Part shown: positions 1 to 8,020 of the stretch, one piece after another
Numbering within the stretch: position 1 is the first letter of the stretch
Layout of the letters: every line of letters begins with the position of its first letter
IMG/VR virus record: IMGVR_UViG_3300046012_000602
Span: 1-42,538 of that record
Strand: one strand, 5' to 3'
DNA: 42,538 bases
Origin: a virus
Notes under the pieces: model-generated
The model's input: the letters and a program-made list of their open reading frames with translations, nothing else
What the model was told of the DNA's origin: nothing
The model's database searches: none
Program-made: the position numbers and the translations under genes

Positions 1-126
1 GCCTGGCGCATTTTACTATACGTTTCCATACCTTCCTTTGCCTTCGTATATGCCTCAGTTAATAAACTCATACCCTCTTTTAGGGTGGATAATTGCTCTG
101 ATACTTGATCGCGCATGGTTCGCAAT
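1..126. repeat. Terminal direct repeat, left copy
   Basis: These 126 bases are identical to 42411-42536; the two bases after the right copy differ. A repeat of this size at contig ends usually means a circular or circularly permuted molecule assembled once round. The coiled-coil gene reads in frame through it, which supports a circular map of about 42,410 bp rather than true short terminal repeats, though those are not excluded. Confidence 0.9.
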
Positions 127-284
127 CGATTAATCTCCTGGGTATATTGGCTATACTCTTGTTTTTTGCTATTGTCTAAACGCTCTATTTCAGAAAGAAT
201 GGTACTCTTTTGTTTTTCAAGCAAGCGAATTTCAGAGATGAGGATTTGGTTTTGGCGTTGTTCTCTATCTTGTAGCGACATCAT
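1..284 (-). CDS. Coiled-coil virion-module protein, N-terminal part (continues at 42410)
   Basis: The gene starts at ATG 284-282, which overlaps the TGA of the upstream gene as ATGA, runs to base 1 and continues in frame at 42410 down to 41873, giving 273 residues on the circular map. This part (first about 94 residues) begins MSLQDREQRQNQILISEIRL and is a nearly continuous charged heptad-type helix rich in Glu, Gln, Lys and Arg. It lies between small structural genes and a fibre-like gene, so a rod-like virion, chaperone or assembly role is plausible. No family is recognised. Confidence 0.8.
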   Translation of the reverse strand, partial: MMSLQDREQRQNQILISEIRLLEKQKSTILSEIERLDNSKKQEYSQYTQEINRLRTMRDQVSEQLSTLKEGMSLLTEAYTKAKEGMETYSKMRQ

Positions 285-595
285 ACCTCTAATACTACAT
301 AAGAAGGACTAGTTCCCGCAATAGTGATAATGCCGGTATACACAATGCCATCCGATTGATTCCACACGCCACCGGTTCCATCCGCTGCAACAACACTAGC
401 AGAAAGGACAGCATGATATTGACTACTTGTTGCCCCCGTGCCTAATAAGACAAAAAGCGGGTTTGTACTAAGGTTTTGTATACGCCAGGCGCAACGGTTA
501 GCATTAGCCGCTAAAGCGGTTGTGGATGTTTGTACGGCAGGTGTTGGATTATTTGTACTGCTCTTTGGGCATATAATAGCGCGTGAGTCGGCCAT
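281..595 (-). CDS. Small beta-rich virion protein
   Basis: 104 residues. The segment around WRIQNLSTNPLFVLLGTGA and the later YTGIITIAGTSPSYVVLEV resembles a type of small beta-sandwich protein common downstream of phage capsid genes, where a repeating unit of about 100 residues decorates capsids or tails. No signal peptide or catalytic motif is seen. It follows the 599-1015 gene with a 3-base gap and overlaps the coiled-coil gene by 4 bases, so the two are translationally coupled. The structural role is inferred from context and from remembered similarity. Confidence 0.65.
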   Translation of the reverse strand: MADSRAIICPKSSTNNPTPAVQTSTTALAANANRCAWRIQNLSTNPLFVLLGTGATSSQYHAVLSASVVAADGTGGVWNQSDGIVYTGIITIAGTSPSYVVLEV

Positions 596-598
596 AAG

Positions 599-1015
599 TT
601 AGGATGCGACGGCTTTGATAACCGCGAAGTTAATAATAATAGCACCGGTTTCGGCAGTACCGGCAGAGGCATTGTTGTTACTTACCATGATACTAAAGGA
701 GCCGTTGGTTACCGCAGTAACCACTAGATCAGTATTACCACCGTTTGAACCGGATTGCTGGGAAACAATAACAACATCATTAATAGCAACCGTTGAGTTG
801 GTAACCACAAAAACAGCCGATGCTTCGGCAGCAAGAGAAGCGTTATTCGTCGTAATTTGTCCGCTAATGTTATTAATTGTTACGGCTGTTGTTCTATTCG
901 TCGCCTGCGTAACGGTAGCACCCGCACCGGCGGCATAGCCCACGCCTTTACGACTTGCGGTAACAAGTCCATTTTCTCGAACACCTGGTAAATATGTTTC
1001 TATTCCTTGTGCCAT
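599..1015 (-). CDS. Small virion protein, capsid or tail decoration type
   Basis: 138 residues, rich in Ala, Thr, Val and Asn. The segment GVGYAAGAGATVTQATNRTT and the ending IIINFAVIKAV are hallmarks of a short beta-rich phage structural protein found beside capsid genes in many podoviruses and siphoviruses; its exact site in the virion is usually unassigned. A good ribosome site (AAAGGAATAATT before ATG) supports the start. Virion role probable, precise function unknown. Confidence 0.65.
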   Translation of the reverse strand: MAQGIETYLPGVRENGLVTASRKGVGYAAGAGATVTQATNRTTAVTINNISGQITTNNASLAAEASAVFVVTNSTVAINDVVIVSQQSGSNGGNTDLVVTAVTNGSFSIMVSNNNASAGTAETGAIIINFAVIKAVAS

Positions 1016-1017
1016 AA

Positions 1018-1284
1018 TTATTCCTTTCCCGTTCCCTTACATGTCGGGCAAAGCGAGCCATTAATCAAGAGCCCTTCTCCTCTACACTCTTTGCAGTTAA
1101 AGCTAGGATCTTTTTCAATATGTGCTTTATCTTCGTGAAAAGTTTGTTCAACTTGTTCATTCGTTTCTATAACCTCCTCTGTAACCATTATTGGCTGTTC
1201 TTCTGGTTGTGTTGTTTGATCGTCCATATGTATTGGCTGGAATAACGCTTCATCAAGCAGTTGCCGAAAAGTCTTACGCGTCAT
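1018..1284 (-). CDS. DnaJ-type zinc-motif protein in the head module
   Basis: 88 residues. Residues 1-60 are acidic and Gln/Glu-rich, probably disordered. The C-terminus carries two CxxCxGxG motifs, CKECRGEG and CPTCKGTG, the signature of the DnaJ/Hsp40 zinc-binding domain. DnaJ has four such motifs forming two zinc sites, so this protein could form one. No J-domain (HPD) is present, so it cannot stimulate Hsp70 by itself. It sits between the capsid and decoration genes and may bind unfolded virion subunits or simply use the fold structurally. Confidence 0.7.
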   Translation of the reverse strand: MTRKTFRQLLDEALFQPIHMDDQTTQPEEQPIMVTEEVIETNEQVEQTFHEDKAHIEKDPSFNCKECRGEGLLINGSLCPTCKGTGKE

Positions 1285-1295
1285 AACGAGGATAC

Positions 1296-2057
1296 TTACC
1301 CGATGTTAAACCATTCCGGTTCAACCTGTGCCGATACTGGCACAACGATGTAGTATCCAATGCTATCTTTTAACGTTATAGCCTTGGTAATACAACCAGC
1401 GGTTGTCACGGATGGGGAAATGCCATTGCCAACAGCTCCTAATGTTGCATCTGATAACGCTCCAAAGACTCCAACCTGTCCTACCCAACTATATACGGGC
1501 ACCGTTGCGGTACTTGCAGGAACGGCAGTAATTGCAACGCCTGCGGAAAATCCGGTAAGTGTCGTTGGTGATTGCACAACCGCATTATATGGGTGTGGTG
1601 TTACTGTTACCTGACTACTTGTCGTCAATGCAACATAAATAGGTTCCTCGGTATAAAAGTTACAAAGTCCGGTTGTGGATGATTGTACATCATGGCTGGC
1701 AATAGTATATTGCGTGCCGATGCCGGGAGTAATAGAGACAACTAAGCGACCACCGACAAATTGATTACTTGTTACCGCCGTACCACCGAGCGTTAAGCCA
1801 ATTTTATTATTCGCTGTTGGTGAGTTACCCGTGGTTCGTGTAGGAACCGCTGTAGGAACAACGAGATCCTTAAAATTGGTTGGCTGCGGGTTGGATTGAA
1901 TTAAATTCCCCGCAACAAGAGCGGAGGTTGCATTAGATACATAGCGATATTTATTTCCAAAAGCATCATAGCCAATCGTGCCTAATGGCAATTGCTGTGT
2001 TGTTTCATTGCCCCATGGGTCAATTCCGTAAGCGTTTGGTAATCCTGTTAATCTCAT
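1296..2057 (-). CDS. Hypothetical virion protein next to the capsid gene
   Basis: 253 residues, almost entirely Thr, Val, Ala, Gly and Asn in beta-strand-like patterns, with no lysine-rich or catalytic segment. It starts 4 bases downstream of the capsid protein stop, so the two should be expressed at linked levels. Such high-copy neighbours are often capsid cement or decoration proteins. No family is recognised; the assignment rests on position and composition only. Confidence 0.6.
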   Translation of the reverse strand: MRLTGLPNAYGIDPWGNETTQQLPLGTIGYDAFGNKYRYVSNATSALVAGNLIQSNPQPTNFKDLVVPTAVPTRTTGNSPTANNKIGLTLGGTAVTSNQFVGGRLVVSITPGIGTQYTIASHDVQSSTTGLCNFYTEEPIYVALTTSSQVTVTPHPYNAVVQSPTTLTGFSAGVAITAVPASTATVPVYSWVGQVGVFGALSDATLGAVGNGISPSVTTAGCITKAITLKDSIGYYIVVPVSAQVEPEWFNIG

Positions 2058-2061
2058 AATT

Positions 2062-3141
2062 TTATATACCTGTTATCCCTGTAATTCGTCCTTGTCGTCG
2101 TGGTTGCGTTACAATTTCATTACCCATCAAGATCAAATAGCCCGCTGAGCCGTATTGGTTAAATGAATCACGAAGTCCGGTAAATTGAATGCCTGTGTTA
2201 TTACTTGGCGCATCATTATATACCCCCTCAACGACTTGAGCGGTTAGGGAGATTTGCGAAAGGCCAACGCCTCGCAATGCTCGCCACTCTAAGAAGTTTT
2301 CATTGTTAATCCAAGTCGTTCCAACCGGCCCCTTCTCATCTTTTACCCAAGGCGTACCACGCCAGGAAAGACAAGTATAGCCCATTCCAGCATTTAATTG
2401 GTTACGAGCAATTGGGCCGCGTGAGTTTCGCGTCACCACCATGCCACCTTGTGCATTATAGTTTTCTCGAACTGTTGGGGACAATAGTTGTTCAAAAAGT
2501 GTCCATTCCGCCTCGGAAGATTGGAAAAGTGTTGGATGCTGGAGCATTGAGTTGCCACCTGCAACTGCGTCGTAAGATGTGCCTAACAAGTTAAGGGATA
2601 AAAGACCGTTGGTTGCCGCTGTTCGGTAGCCTTTAAGCATAGGGTTTGTTGATCGGGAAAGACCACCGATAAGATCAGTACTTGTGCCATCGTCATTAAG
2701 CGTATCAAGACCTAAAAAGTCTTTATTGTTATTTCCCGTCCCGTTTAAGTAAAAAATAGTACCGATGCCATCCATTAAATCGTTCCCGGTTGATTCCATT
2801 TCGGCTCGTAACAAGTCAATAATTTGTGATTCATTCACGGCATTAGTAGAAAGTTCCATTCCGGCTACCGCAACGGATGCCTCAATGCCTCGCGGATCAT
2901 AGGTTAAAAGCTGTCGAGTTTCAACTTGGTTGGTTCCAAATGTATCCATGCCTTGAAATGATTTTACCTGTGTATTGGTTGATGTTTTAATGGGGACGGT
3001 TAACACGCGGCCTGACCAGTTACCTTTTTTACCGTTACCGATAAAACGATAGGTAATGAAATTGTCATTAAGCACTTGATCGTAAATCTTTGGAACGATG
3101 GTGTCTAATGTAATTGTATTGATTCGGTTTGTAAATAGCAT
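2062..3141 (-). CDS. Major capsid protein (HK97-like fold)
   Basis: 359 residues. Forms the icosahedral shell. Features fitting HK97-fold capsid proteins are a basic N-terminal region with VLTVPIKTS, a long acidic helix around residues 105-125 (ESQIIDLLRAEMESTGNDLM), and the central FLGLDTLNDDGT...GGLSRSTNP stretch, which in relatives precedes the peptidase-like core. It has no N-terminal scaffold or protease-cleaved delta region of HK97 length. It has its own promoter (3236-3264), a leader of roughly 85-90 nt and a leader hairpin, unlike most genes here, which suits high expression. Confidence 0.85.
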   Translation of the reverse strand: MLFTNRINTITLDTIVPKIYDQVLNDNFITYRFIGNGKKGNWSGRVLTVPIKTSTNTQVKSFQGMDTFGTNQVETRQLLTYDPRGIEASVAVAGMELSTNAVNESQIIDLLRAEMESTGNDLMDGIGTIFYLNGTGNNNKDFLGLDTLNDDGTSTDLIGGLSRSTNPMLKGYRTAATNGLLSLNLLGTSYDAVAGGNSMLQHPTLFQSSEAEWTLFEQLLSPTVRENYNAQGGMVVTRNSRGPIARNQLNAGMGYTCLSWRGTPWVKDEKGPVGTTWINNENFLEWRALRGVGLSQISLTAQVVEGVYNDAPSNNTGIQFTGLRDSFNQYGSAGYLILMGNEIVTQPRRQGRITGITGI

Positions 3142-3160
3142 AGGTTCTTAAAACAACAAA

Positions 3161-3184
3161 AGACAAGCTCTCTTTGGCTTGTCT
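3161..3184 (-). terminator. Leader hairpin upstream of the capsid gene
   Basis: AGACAAGC and GCTTGTCT form a perfect 8-bp stem with an 8-base loop. On the minus strand it is followed by TTTGTTGTTTT and then the capsid ATG about 20 bases on. It could be a weak terminator for portal read-through or a 5' stabilising hairpin on the capsid mRNA; since it lies downstream of the capsid promoter, stabiliser or attenuator is more likely than a full stop. Confidence 0.55.
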
Positions 3185-3235
3185 TCGCTGGGTCACATAT
3201 GTACCACTTCTTTGTCTCTTTTACTGTCATATATA

Positions 3236-3264
3236 ACGATAGAAGAATTGCACAACTCTGTCAA
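3236..3264 (-). promoter_or_regulatory. Promoter for the capsid operon
   Basis: On the minus strand TTGACA (3264-3259) is followed after exactly 17 bases by TATCGT (3241-3236). The -35 box is a perfect sigma70-type match and the -10 is 4 of 6. The position, in the only sizeable gap between portal and capsid genes, supports it. Confidence 0.65.
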
Positions 3265-3329
3265 TAAGCAAAATGAGAAATTGGGAAGAAATATGTAAGA
3301 ATACGATTAGACTACTATAGCAATATAAA

Positions 3330-5333
3330 CTAACTAAATAGGGTTTTCTTTACACCATTTTTAGCACCCTGTAGTATTTTTGATAAGAAACCTTGTTTCT
3401 TTGGTTGCGGTTGTGGAACGCCTAATTTTTCTTTGGTTTTGGCAACGACATTGGTAGCATGATCGGTTAATATCTTTTGTGCAACCGGTGACATTTGTTT
3501 AAAACCGGGGCTTTGTATATGGGTATTTAATTGATTGACGTAGTTTTGTGATGGACTAGCGGGCACCTGCGGTACCTTTCCTTGACTTGCTTGTTGAATG
3601 GCATTAACAGCGTCGGGATCATGGTTGCCCTCGGGCTTAATGCCTAAATACTTTTCCCCGTAAGCAACAGGATTTGATTTAAGTAAAAACATCCGCTCCG
3701 CTTTATCTTTTGGATCATCTAGCCCCGATTCTTCGGCAAAGGTTAAGGGATCATAAATCGGTGCAAACTCTTTAGCTTTTTGCGCCTTCGTGGCGGGATC
3801 ATCGGGCATAATCGTCCCCGCCCGGATAGATAGGCCGATGCCTGATTCTATATTCATATTACTAAATTGGATAAACTCGGTTTTACCGGTTTGGCCGGTA
3901 TATTTTACCCAGTCGGGCTCGGTCATAAATACCTTATCAAGCTGGGTTATAGCCTTATATAACCCATCCGCGCCGTTTTCTAATGCGGTGACTAACGTGC
4001 CTAAACGGCTACTATTACGTTGTACCGATAATTCGTCTTGGCCTAGCGTTGGATTCCCTGATTTTTCCCCTAACATCGGCGCATTAGCACCCATGATTGT
4101 ATCAATTTGGGCTCGCATATCCTGTTTATCTTCAATCACATACTCCTCTAATGTATTAATAGGCAGACGGGATGCAGCCTCACGGACATCACCTTTAGCA
4201 CCTATTTTCTCATTTGGATCACCGATTAGCTTACTCATATTCTCCTCGGTTATCATTGTGGTGTTATATATTGTGCCCGCATTTGCGCTATCAGCGTTTA
4301 AATCAATCTGTCGTCCTCGTTTTTCTAATTGCCGTTGCAAATCGCGCACCTGGGAAACTAATGAAGTAGAATCAACAATATACTTACCCTGATTTAGCCA
4401 GTTAACGATAATATATGGCTTTTTTGGCCGGTCAAAGAAGTTTAAATATTCTAACTCCCCTTTGTCATTTGTTTTAAACTCATCATAGTTATAATTAGGG
4501 TTTTTCATCTTATCTAACACCACCTGTTGCAGTTTATGGGTAACCCCTTCGTATGACTCACCGCTTGTAGGATGGTGGCCGGTAAAATGGACCTCGGCGT
4601 ATTGGGTTAAATCCGTCATCGGGGACTGCGTGCCTTTTGAAACGCCGCATACCTGCATAATCTCATTGCTCTTACTAGGATACATCCAGATAAGGTTTTC
4701 CCAACTATCCTGCATATACTCGGCTATTAAGGGGATGTTATCCTTATCCGTAGCTCCGGCGTCAAAGACAATCTTATCGGGGCGTACCGCATCTATGGCA
4801 ATCCCGCCGGTTCTCGTCCCATCACGTTTTAGCCGACCTATTGAGGTATCCCAGCGATATTTCCAAACAGCATAGCGAAAGCCTGAGAGTAAATGCCGAG
4901 CGACCATTTGCATCTTTGCATGTAAATATAAATCACGATAGCGGGCAAGTAACACCTTCTCATAATTACGCGCTAGCTCATAGGAGGCATCGGTATCAAA
5001 TGCTTGCGTCACCATTGGCTGCGGGGGTTGTCCGACGGCTTGACTAACTAATGTCTCAATGTTTTGAAAGATTCTATTTTCCGAATACGGATCTTGATAA
5101 TCATATAAATCAACATCCGCCGAGGAGAGCCCAAGCCAAATACCCTCCGCTTGTTTTTGTACTTGCTCTAATTGCATTTCCCCATTCCACCAGGATTTAG
5201 AATTTGCAACCCGATTACCAACGGCGCGGGCAACATCATCATCCGTAAGATCAAGGGCTATGGCATCACTTTGAAGTAAAACACCCTCTTGTTGGTCTAT
5301 AACTCCTATAGATTGGTTGTTCGTATCAAACAT
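3330..5333 (-). CDS. Portal protein
   Basis: 667 residues. Forms the dodecameric vertex ring through which DNA is packaged and ejected. An N-terminal head with WWNGEMQLEQVQKQAEGIW and DPYSENRIFQNIETLVSQAV is typical of phage portals, followed by an alpha/beta core with RYRDLYLHAKMQMVARH and a long helical crown (about 560-660) rich in Gln, Lys and Pro, as in P22-type portals. It follows the terminase and a small zinc gene. An extended -10 box 8 bases before the ATG fixes this start and implies a nearly leaderless mRNA, separated from upstream genes by a terminator. Confidence 0.88.
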   Translation of the reverse strand: MFDTNNQSIGVIDQQEGVLLQSDAIALDLTDDDVARAVGNRVANSKSWWNGEMQLEQVQKQAEGIWLGLSSADVDLYDYQDPYSENRIFQNIETLVSQAVGQPPQPMVTQAFDTDASYELARNYEKVLLARYRDLYLHAKMQMVARHLLSGFRYAVWKYRWDTSIGRLKRDGTRTGGIAIDAVRPDKIVFDAGATDKDNIPLIAEYMQDSWENLIWMYPSKSNEIMQVCGVSKGTQSPMTDLTQYAEVHFTGHHPTSGESYEGVTHKLQQVVLDKMKNPNYNYDEFKTNDKGELEYLNFFDRPKKPYIIVNWLNQGKYIVDSTSLVSQVRDLQRQLEKRGRQIDLNADSANAGTIYNTTMITEENMSKLIGDPNEKIGAKGDVREAASRLPINTLEEYVIEDKQDMRAQIDTIMGANAPMLGEKSGNPTLGQDELSVQRNSSRLGTLVTALENGADGLYKAITQLDKVFMTEPDWVKYTGQTGKTEFIQFSNMNIESGIGLSIRAGTIMPDDPATKAQKAKEFAPIYDPLTFAEESGLDDPKDKAERMFLLKSNPVAYGEKYLGIKPEGNHDPDAVNAIQQASQGKVPQVPASPSQNYVNQLNTHIQSPGFKQMSPVAQKILTDHATNVVAKTKEKLGVPQPQPKKQGFLSKILQGAKNGVKKTLFS

Positions 5334-5341
5334 TACTATTT

Positions 5342-5350
5342 AGAGTAACA
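5342..5350 (-). promoter_or_regulatory. Extended -10 promoter of the portal gene
   Basis: Minus strand TGT-TACTCT, with TACTCT at 5347-5342 and 8 bases to the portal ATG. The TG dinucleotide makes it an extended -10 element. It sits just after the terminator at 5363-5402, so the portal is probably transcribed as its own leaderless unit. Confidence 0.5.
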
Positions 5351-5362
5351 CAACTGGAAATA

Positions 5363-5402
5363 AAAGAAAAACACCCGACCAGGCAGGTAGCGGGTGTTTT
5401 TT
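5363..5402 (-). terminator. Bidirectional intrinsic terminator between terminase unit and portal
   Basis: ACACCCG (5371-5377) and CGGGTGT (5391-5397) pair, extended by A-T pairs on both sides. A T run follows on either strand (TTTTTT on plus, TTTTTCTTTT on minus). It should end transcription coming from the terminase and zinc-protein genes. Confidence 0.8.
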
Positions 5403-5437
5403 CCAATACGAAAAGCAACAACTTTTTTATAGTACCA

Positions 5438-5656
5438 TTAACATATTTGGTATACAACCTTACAACGAAAACAAGTTATTTCTATTTGTCGCTGTTGGGG
5501 TTCTGAGTGGCCGTCAATAATAATACTCATCTCATCAAAATATGAAAACAGATAGCCACCACAAGACATACAATAGACCTTTTTTCGTAATAACTTATTG
5601 CCATTACGTAAAACAATCCGTACTTCCTCCCGATCAATTGCGGCTATACTACTCAT
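5438..5656 (-). CDS. Small zinc-ribbon protein (Com-like)
   Basis: 72 residues with CMSCGG at residues 29-34 and CFRC at 62-65, the two knuckles of a zinc ribbon. The size and the spacing recall Com-type phage translational regulators and other zinc-ribbon proteins encoded beside terminases, but sequence similarity cannot be tested here. It overlaps the terminase stop by 4 bases (ATGA), so it is coupled to terminase translation. Confidence 0.65.
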   Translation of the reverse strand: MSSIAAIDREEVRIVLRNGNKLLRKKVYCMSCGGYLFSYFDEMSIIIDGHSEPQQRQIEITCFRCKVVYQIC

Positions 5657-7293
5657 CGTTTATGTTTATATTTACTCTCCGCTATAGCTGCATCAATTGC
5701 CTCATCAATATTAATACCGCTCGTTTCTCCATACTCATCAACATGGATGGGCGGAAGTAAATCTTTACGGTTTGGTCGGGGCGGGCGGATGATTGCACCG
5801 TGGGATAAGGTTTGCTCCATGGCTAATTTCCAATAGACGGTCGCAAAAATGAAATGATCGGGGCGCGAGCCTATGGTTAACCAATCCTGCGTCACCTCGC
5901 CAGTTTTACCTCCCTCGGGGGATAATCGCTCTTGTGTTACGCGGTACATATTACGCGCATGGCTAATATACTCCTCTAAACCATTAGGCGGGATATTAAA
6001 GACAATATCTTGCGTACGTATATCCGCGACGACAGCATCAATTATTTTTGTCCGGTCTGAATATACAACCCCTCTTTTATCTCCCTTGCCCCATTCAATA
6101 ACCTCAAGTTGTTTTTTGTTTTTGGAAAAGTACGACATGAAGATTTTTCCAGAATACTTTTGCACCAGACGCATAACGGGGTCGGGCATGGGCATAGCAT
6201 CAATGACCATATAAGCCGAGTAGCGATTGCGTAAATCTTCGATTTCTTCCCAGGAGGTACACGTACCCACACGAAAGATACCATATTTGTTCCCAATAAC
6301 GTAATGTTTGGTGATGCCAATGTCAACTCCTATCGCCACGTCTGTACGTGGATTCTCCTCTAATATAATAGCACGCCGTATAGAATCCTCGCTTATTTTA
6401 TCCTCGGCGGAGACATAGGGCAAGCCTAATGTAAAGTTATGAAAGATTTGCTGATCCTTTTTACTATTTAAAATAATCTTACTCGCGGGTATCCATGGCA
6501 CCATTAATTGATTAATCCAATAGCCCGATATATCGCTTCGATGGTGGGCGTACCAATGCCCATTTTTTCGATCCATAGGCGAAAGGGGTAATTTACAATG
6601 CTTACAAATATATACTTCATTCTTCATGTCAATATTATCCGGCCATTCTAAAAACTGCTCTTTATTACAGCGGGAGCATTTGATATACCAATGTTGTTGG
6701 TTTGAGTCTGTCCATAATCCATCAACCCCCGCACCAGGCGTTGAGGGATTACTAAAATGCCATTCAAAACCTAGATCGGGATTGTTTAAGGCCGAGGCAT
6801 CTAAACGCGTCTTATATGTTTCTAAGACCAATTGGTTTGATCGATCATATTCATCATTAATCAATACATCCCCGGATATGGTAATAGCTGAGGACTGTTC
6901 CCACGACCCACGAAAGTAAATAAACCGCTTGCCAACCGCTTTAAGGGCGGTCGAGTCGGTTTGACCGATCATCTTTTTAATAACCGGGTTTGCTTCAATT
7001 AATGGGTCTACTTTAGGTGTCACGAAATCCTTGACAACTGATTTAGAGGGGAGGGTATAGATAACATTGGCCTTAGTATAGTTACATAGATGGATAGCCC
7101 GAACGATAGCAAGCGTTGACCAGCCTACCTGCGTACTCTTACGCGCTACTTGTCGTTTGCTCATATCGCTATATGGTTTTAATAAAAAGCGGTGATTATC
7201 AAACTCAATAGGTAAATCATTTTCATTCTTGATTTGGTTAAAGAAGACAAACGCCGCAGCGTTAACAGTTGCCCCATCTTGTAGTGATAGCAT
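5653..7293 (-). CDS. Terminase large subunit, GpA-like
   Basis: 546 residues. Packaging ATPase and nuclease that moves phage DNA into the prohead. The Walker A-like segment RKSTQVGWST (51-60) has the KSxxVGxS form of lambda gpA rather than GxGKS. Walker B is VLINDEYD (143-150) and SNPS (181-184) is the coupling motif. A zinc ribbon (CSRC 206-209, CKHC 230-233) precedes the RNase H-like nuclease with GVDIG (Asp324) and a second acidic site at VIDAMP near 378. Shorter than lambda gpA (641) but typical of podoviral GpA-type proteins. Confidence 0.88.
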   Translation of the reverse strand: MLSLQDGATVNAAAFVFFNQIKNENDLPIEFDNHRFLLKPYSDMSKRQVARKSTQVGWSTLAIVRAIHLCNYTKANVIYTLPSKSVVKDFVTPKVDPLIEANPVIKKMIGQTDSTALKAVGKRFIYFRGSWEQSSAITISGDVLINDEYDRSNQLVLETYKTRLDASALNNPDLGFEWHFSNPSTPGAGVDGLWTDSNQQHWYIKCSRCNKEQFLEWPDNIDMKNEVYICKHCKLPLSPMDRKNGHWYAHHRSDISGYWINQLMVPWIPASKIILNSKKDQQIFHNFTLGLPYVSAEDKISEDSIRRAIILEENPRTDVAIGVDIGITKHYVIGNKYGIFRVGTCTSWEEIEDLRNRYSAYMVIDAMPMPDPVMRLVQKYSGKIFMSYFSKNKKQLEVIEWGKGDKRGVVYSDRTKIIDAVVADIRTQDIVFNIPPNGLEEYISHARNMYRVTQERLSPEGGKTGEVTQDWLTIGSRPDHFIFATVYWKLAMEQTLSHGAIIRPPRPNRKDLLPPIHVDEYGETSGINIDEAIDAAIAESKYKHKR

Positions 7294-7298
7294 ATAAT
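7269..7298 (+). promoter_or_regulatory. Plus-strand promoter overlapping the terminase start
   Basis: TTGCCC (7269-7274) and a perfect TATAAT (7293-7298) are 18 bases apart. Transcription should start near 7305, a few bases before the ATG of the plus-strand gene at 7309. It overlaps the first codons of the oppositely oriented terminase gene. Confidence 0.45.
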
Positions 7299-7308
7299 AG
7301 AAAACAGT

Positions 7309-7539
7309 ATGAGAGTATCATTAAAGAAGTTTGCAAATGATCCCTATAAATACGCAAAGAAAGCCCCCATCACCATTATGTTAGGTGATACCCCTACCTA
7401 TACGCTTATTCCCTACATTACCTATAAAGAGCATTTTAAAGTAGTTGAGGAGAAACATAATCAGGTCGTCGTTACCCCCGAACTACCAATAGATAAACCA
7501 AAGAAGCCAAACTTTTTACAGCGCATCCTCTTTAGTTAG
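7309..7539 (+). CDS. Small plus-strand protein, Phd/antitoxin-like N-terminus (weak)
   Basis: 76 residues, basic. MRVSLKKFANDPYKYAKKAP followed by an ITIMLGDTPTYTLIPY strand resembles the N-terminal dimerisation half of Phd/YefM-type antitoxins, but the match is short and no toxin gene lies beside it. It fills exactly the gap between the terminase start (7293) and the next minus gene end (7541), and a TATAAT box precedes it, which makes a real gene likely although it opposes the whole late operon. A local autoregulator is one possibility. Confidence 0.55.
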   Translation: MRVSLKKFANDPYKYAKKAPITIMLGDTPTYTLIPYITYKEHFKVVEEKHNQVVVTPELPIDKPKKPNFLQRILFS

Positions 7540-7540
7540 T

Positions 7541-7786
7541 TTACTTTTTTACTAATGTAGGTGTAACAGTTACTAAAACAACCCGTTTAATTGTCGCGCT
7601 TGGGCTCGCGGTTGGTAGTACCGTTGTCGGCGTTGCTAGGGCCAAGGGAGCTAGGTTAATAGCCGCCGGTTTAGCATTAATCATCTTTTCTAATTTTGTT
7701 ATCTGGCTCGTTGTTACTAATGTATTCGCCGCTATAGCTATTAAAAGCACCAGTGAGCAGATAAGATAAAATATTCCTTTTTCCAT
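7541..7786 (-). CDS. Small membrane-anchored or secreted Thr/Pro-rich protein
   Basis: 81 residues. Residues 5-24 (IFYLICSLVLLIAIAANTLV) form one hydrophobic segment, a signal anchor or signal peptide, followed by a short helix and an Ala/Pro/Thr-rich tail. The start was chosen because AAAGGGGGTGA lies 6 bases before ATG 7786; longer in-frame starts have no ribosome site. It lies between the terminase subunits. A spanin-like or envelope protein is possible, but there is no lipobox and no recognised family. Confidence 0.65.
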   Translation of the reverse strand: MEKGIFYLICSLVLLIAIAANTLVTTSQITKLEKMINAKPAAINLAPLALATPTTVLPTASPSATIKRVVLVTVTPTLVKK

Positions 7787-7911
7787 ATAATCACCCCCTT
7801 TCACCTTTAAAGTGTACATCAACTCAACTGAAAAGAGAAATAGAGGAGATACACAAGCAACACAAGTAATAATAGAAAGAACCAAAGGATACTAAATTTC
7901 ATAAAAACTGC

Positions 7912-8001
7912 GGTAAGTAGAGAAAGATAGGAAGAAATCTAATAAAGTCCCGATAATAAAAGACTCTATAAATAAGTTCGAGTAATCAATCTCCACTTAC
8001 C
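7912..8001 (-). other. Nested inverted repeat after the small terminase gene
   Basis: GGTAAGTGGAGA and TCTCTACTTACC (minus strand) form a 12-bp stem with one mismatch enclosing 66 bases; inside, AGTC and GACT can pair around an A/T-rich loop. GCAGTTTTT follows on the minus strand. It may end or slow transcription after terminase small subunit, stabilise the upstream mRNA, or form part of a packaging site. Only the sequence symmetry is observed. Confidence 0.45.
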
Positions 8002-8020
8002 AATAGTATAAAGACACTAC

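Noticed and set aside
3790-4392. Long plus-strand reading frame opposite the portal gene
   Set aside because: It is the antisense shadow of a well-supported portal gene, with no promoter, ribosome site or recognisable domain. Similar plus-strand frames over the hub, groEL, capsid and fibre genes were dropped for the same reason.
5653-7293. Terminase large subunit looked inactive because GxGKS is absent
   Set aside because: Lambda gpA-type terminases use a KSxxVGxS-like Walker A, which is present, and Walker B, coupling and nuclease residues are intact.
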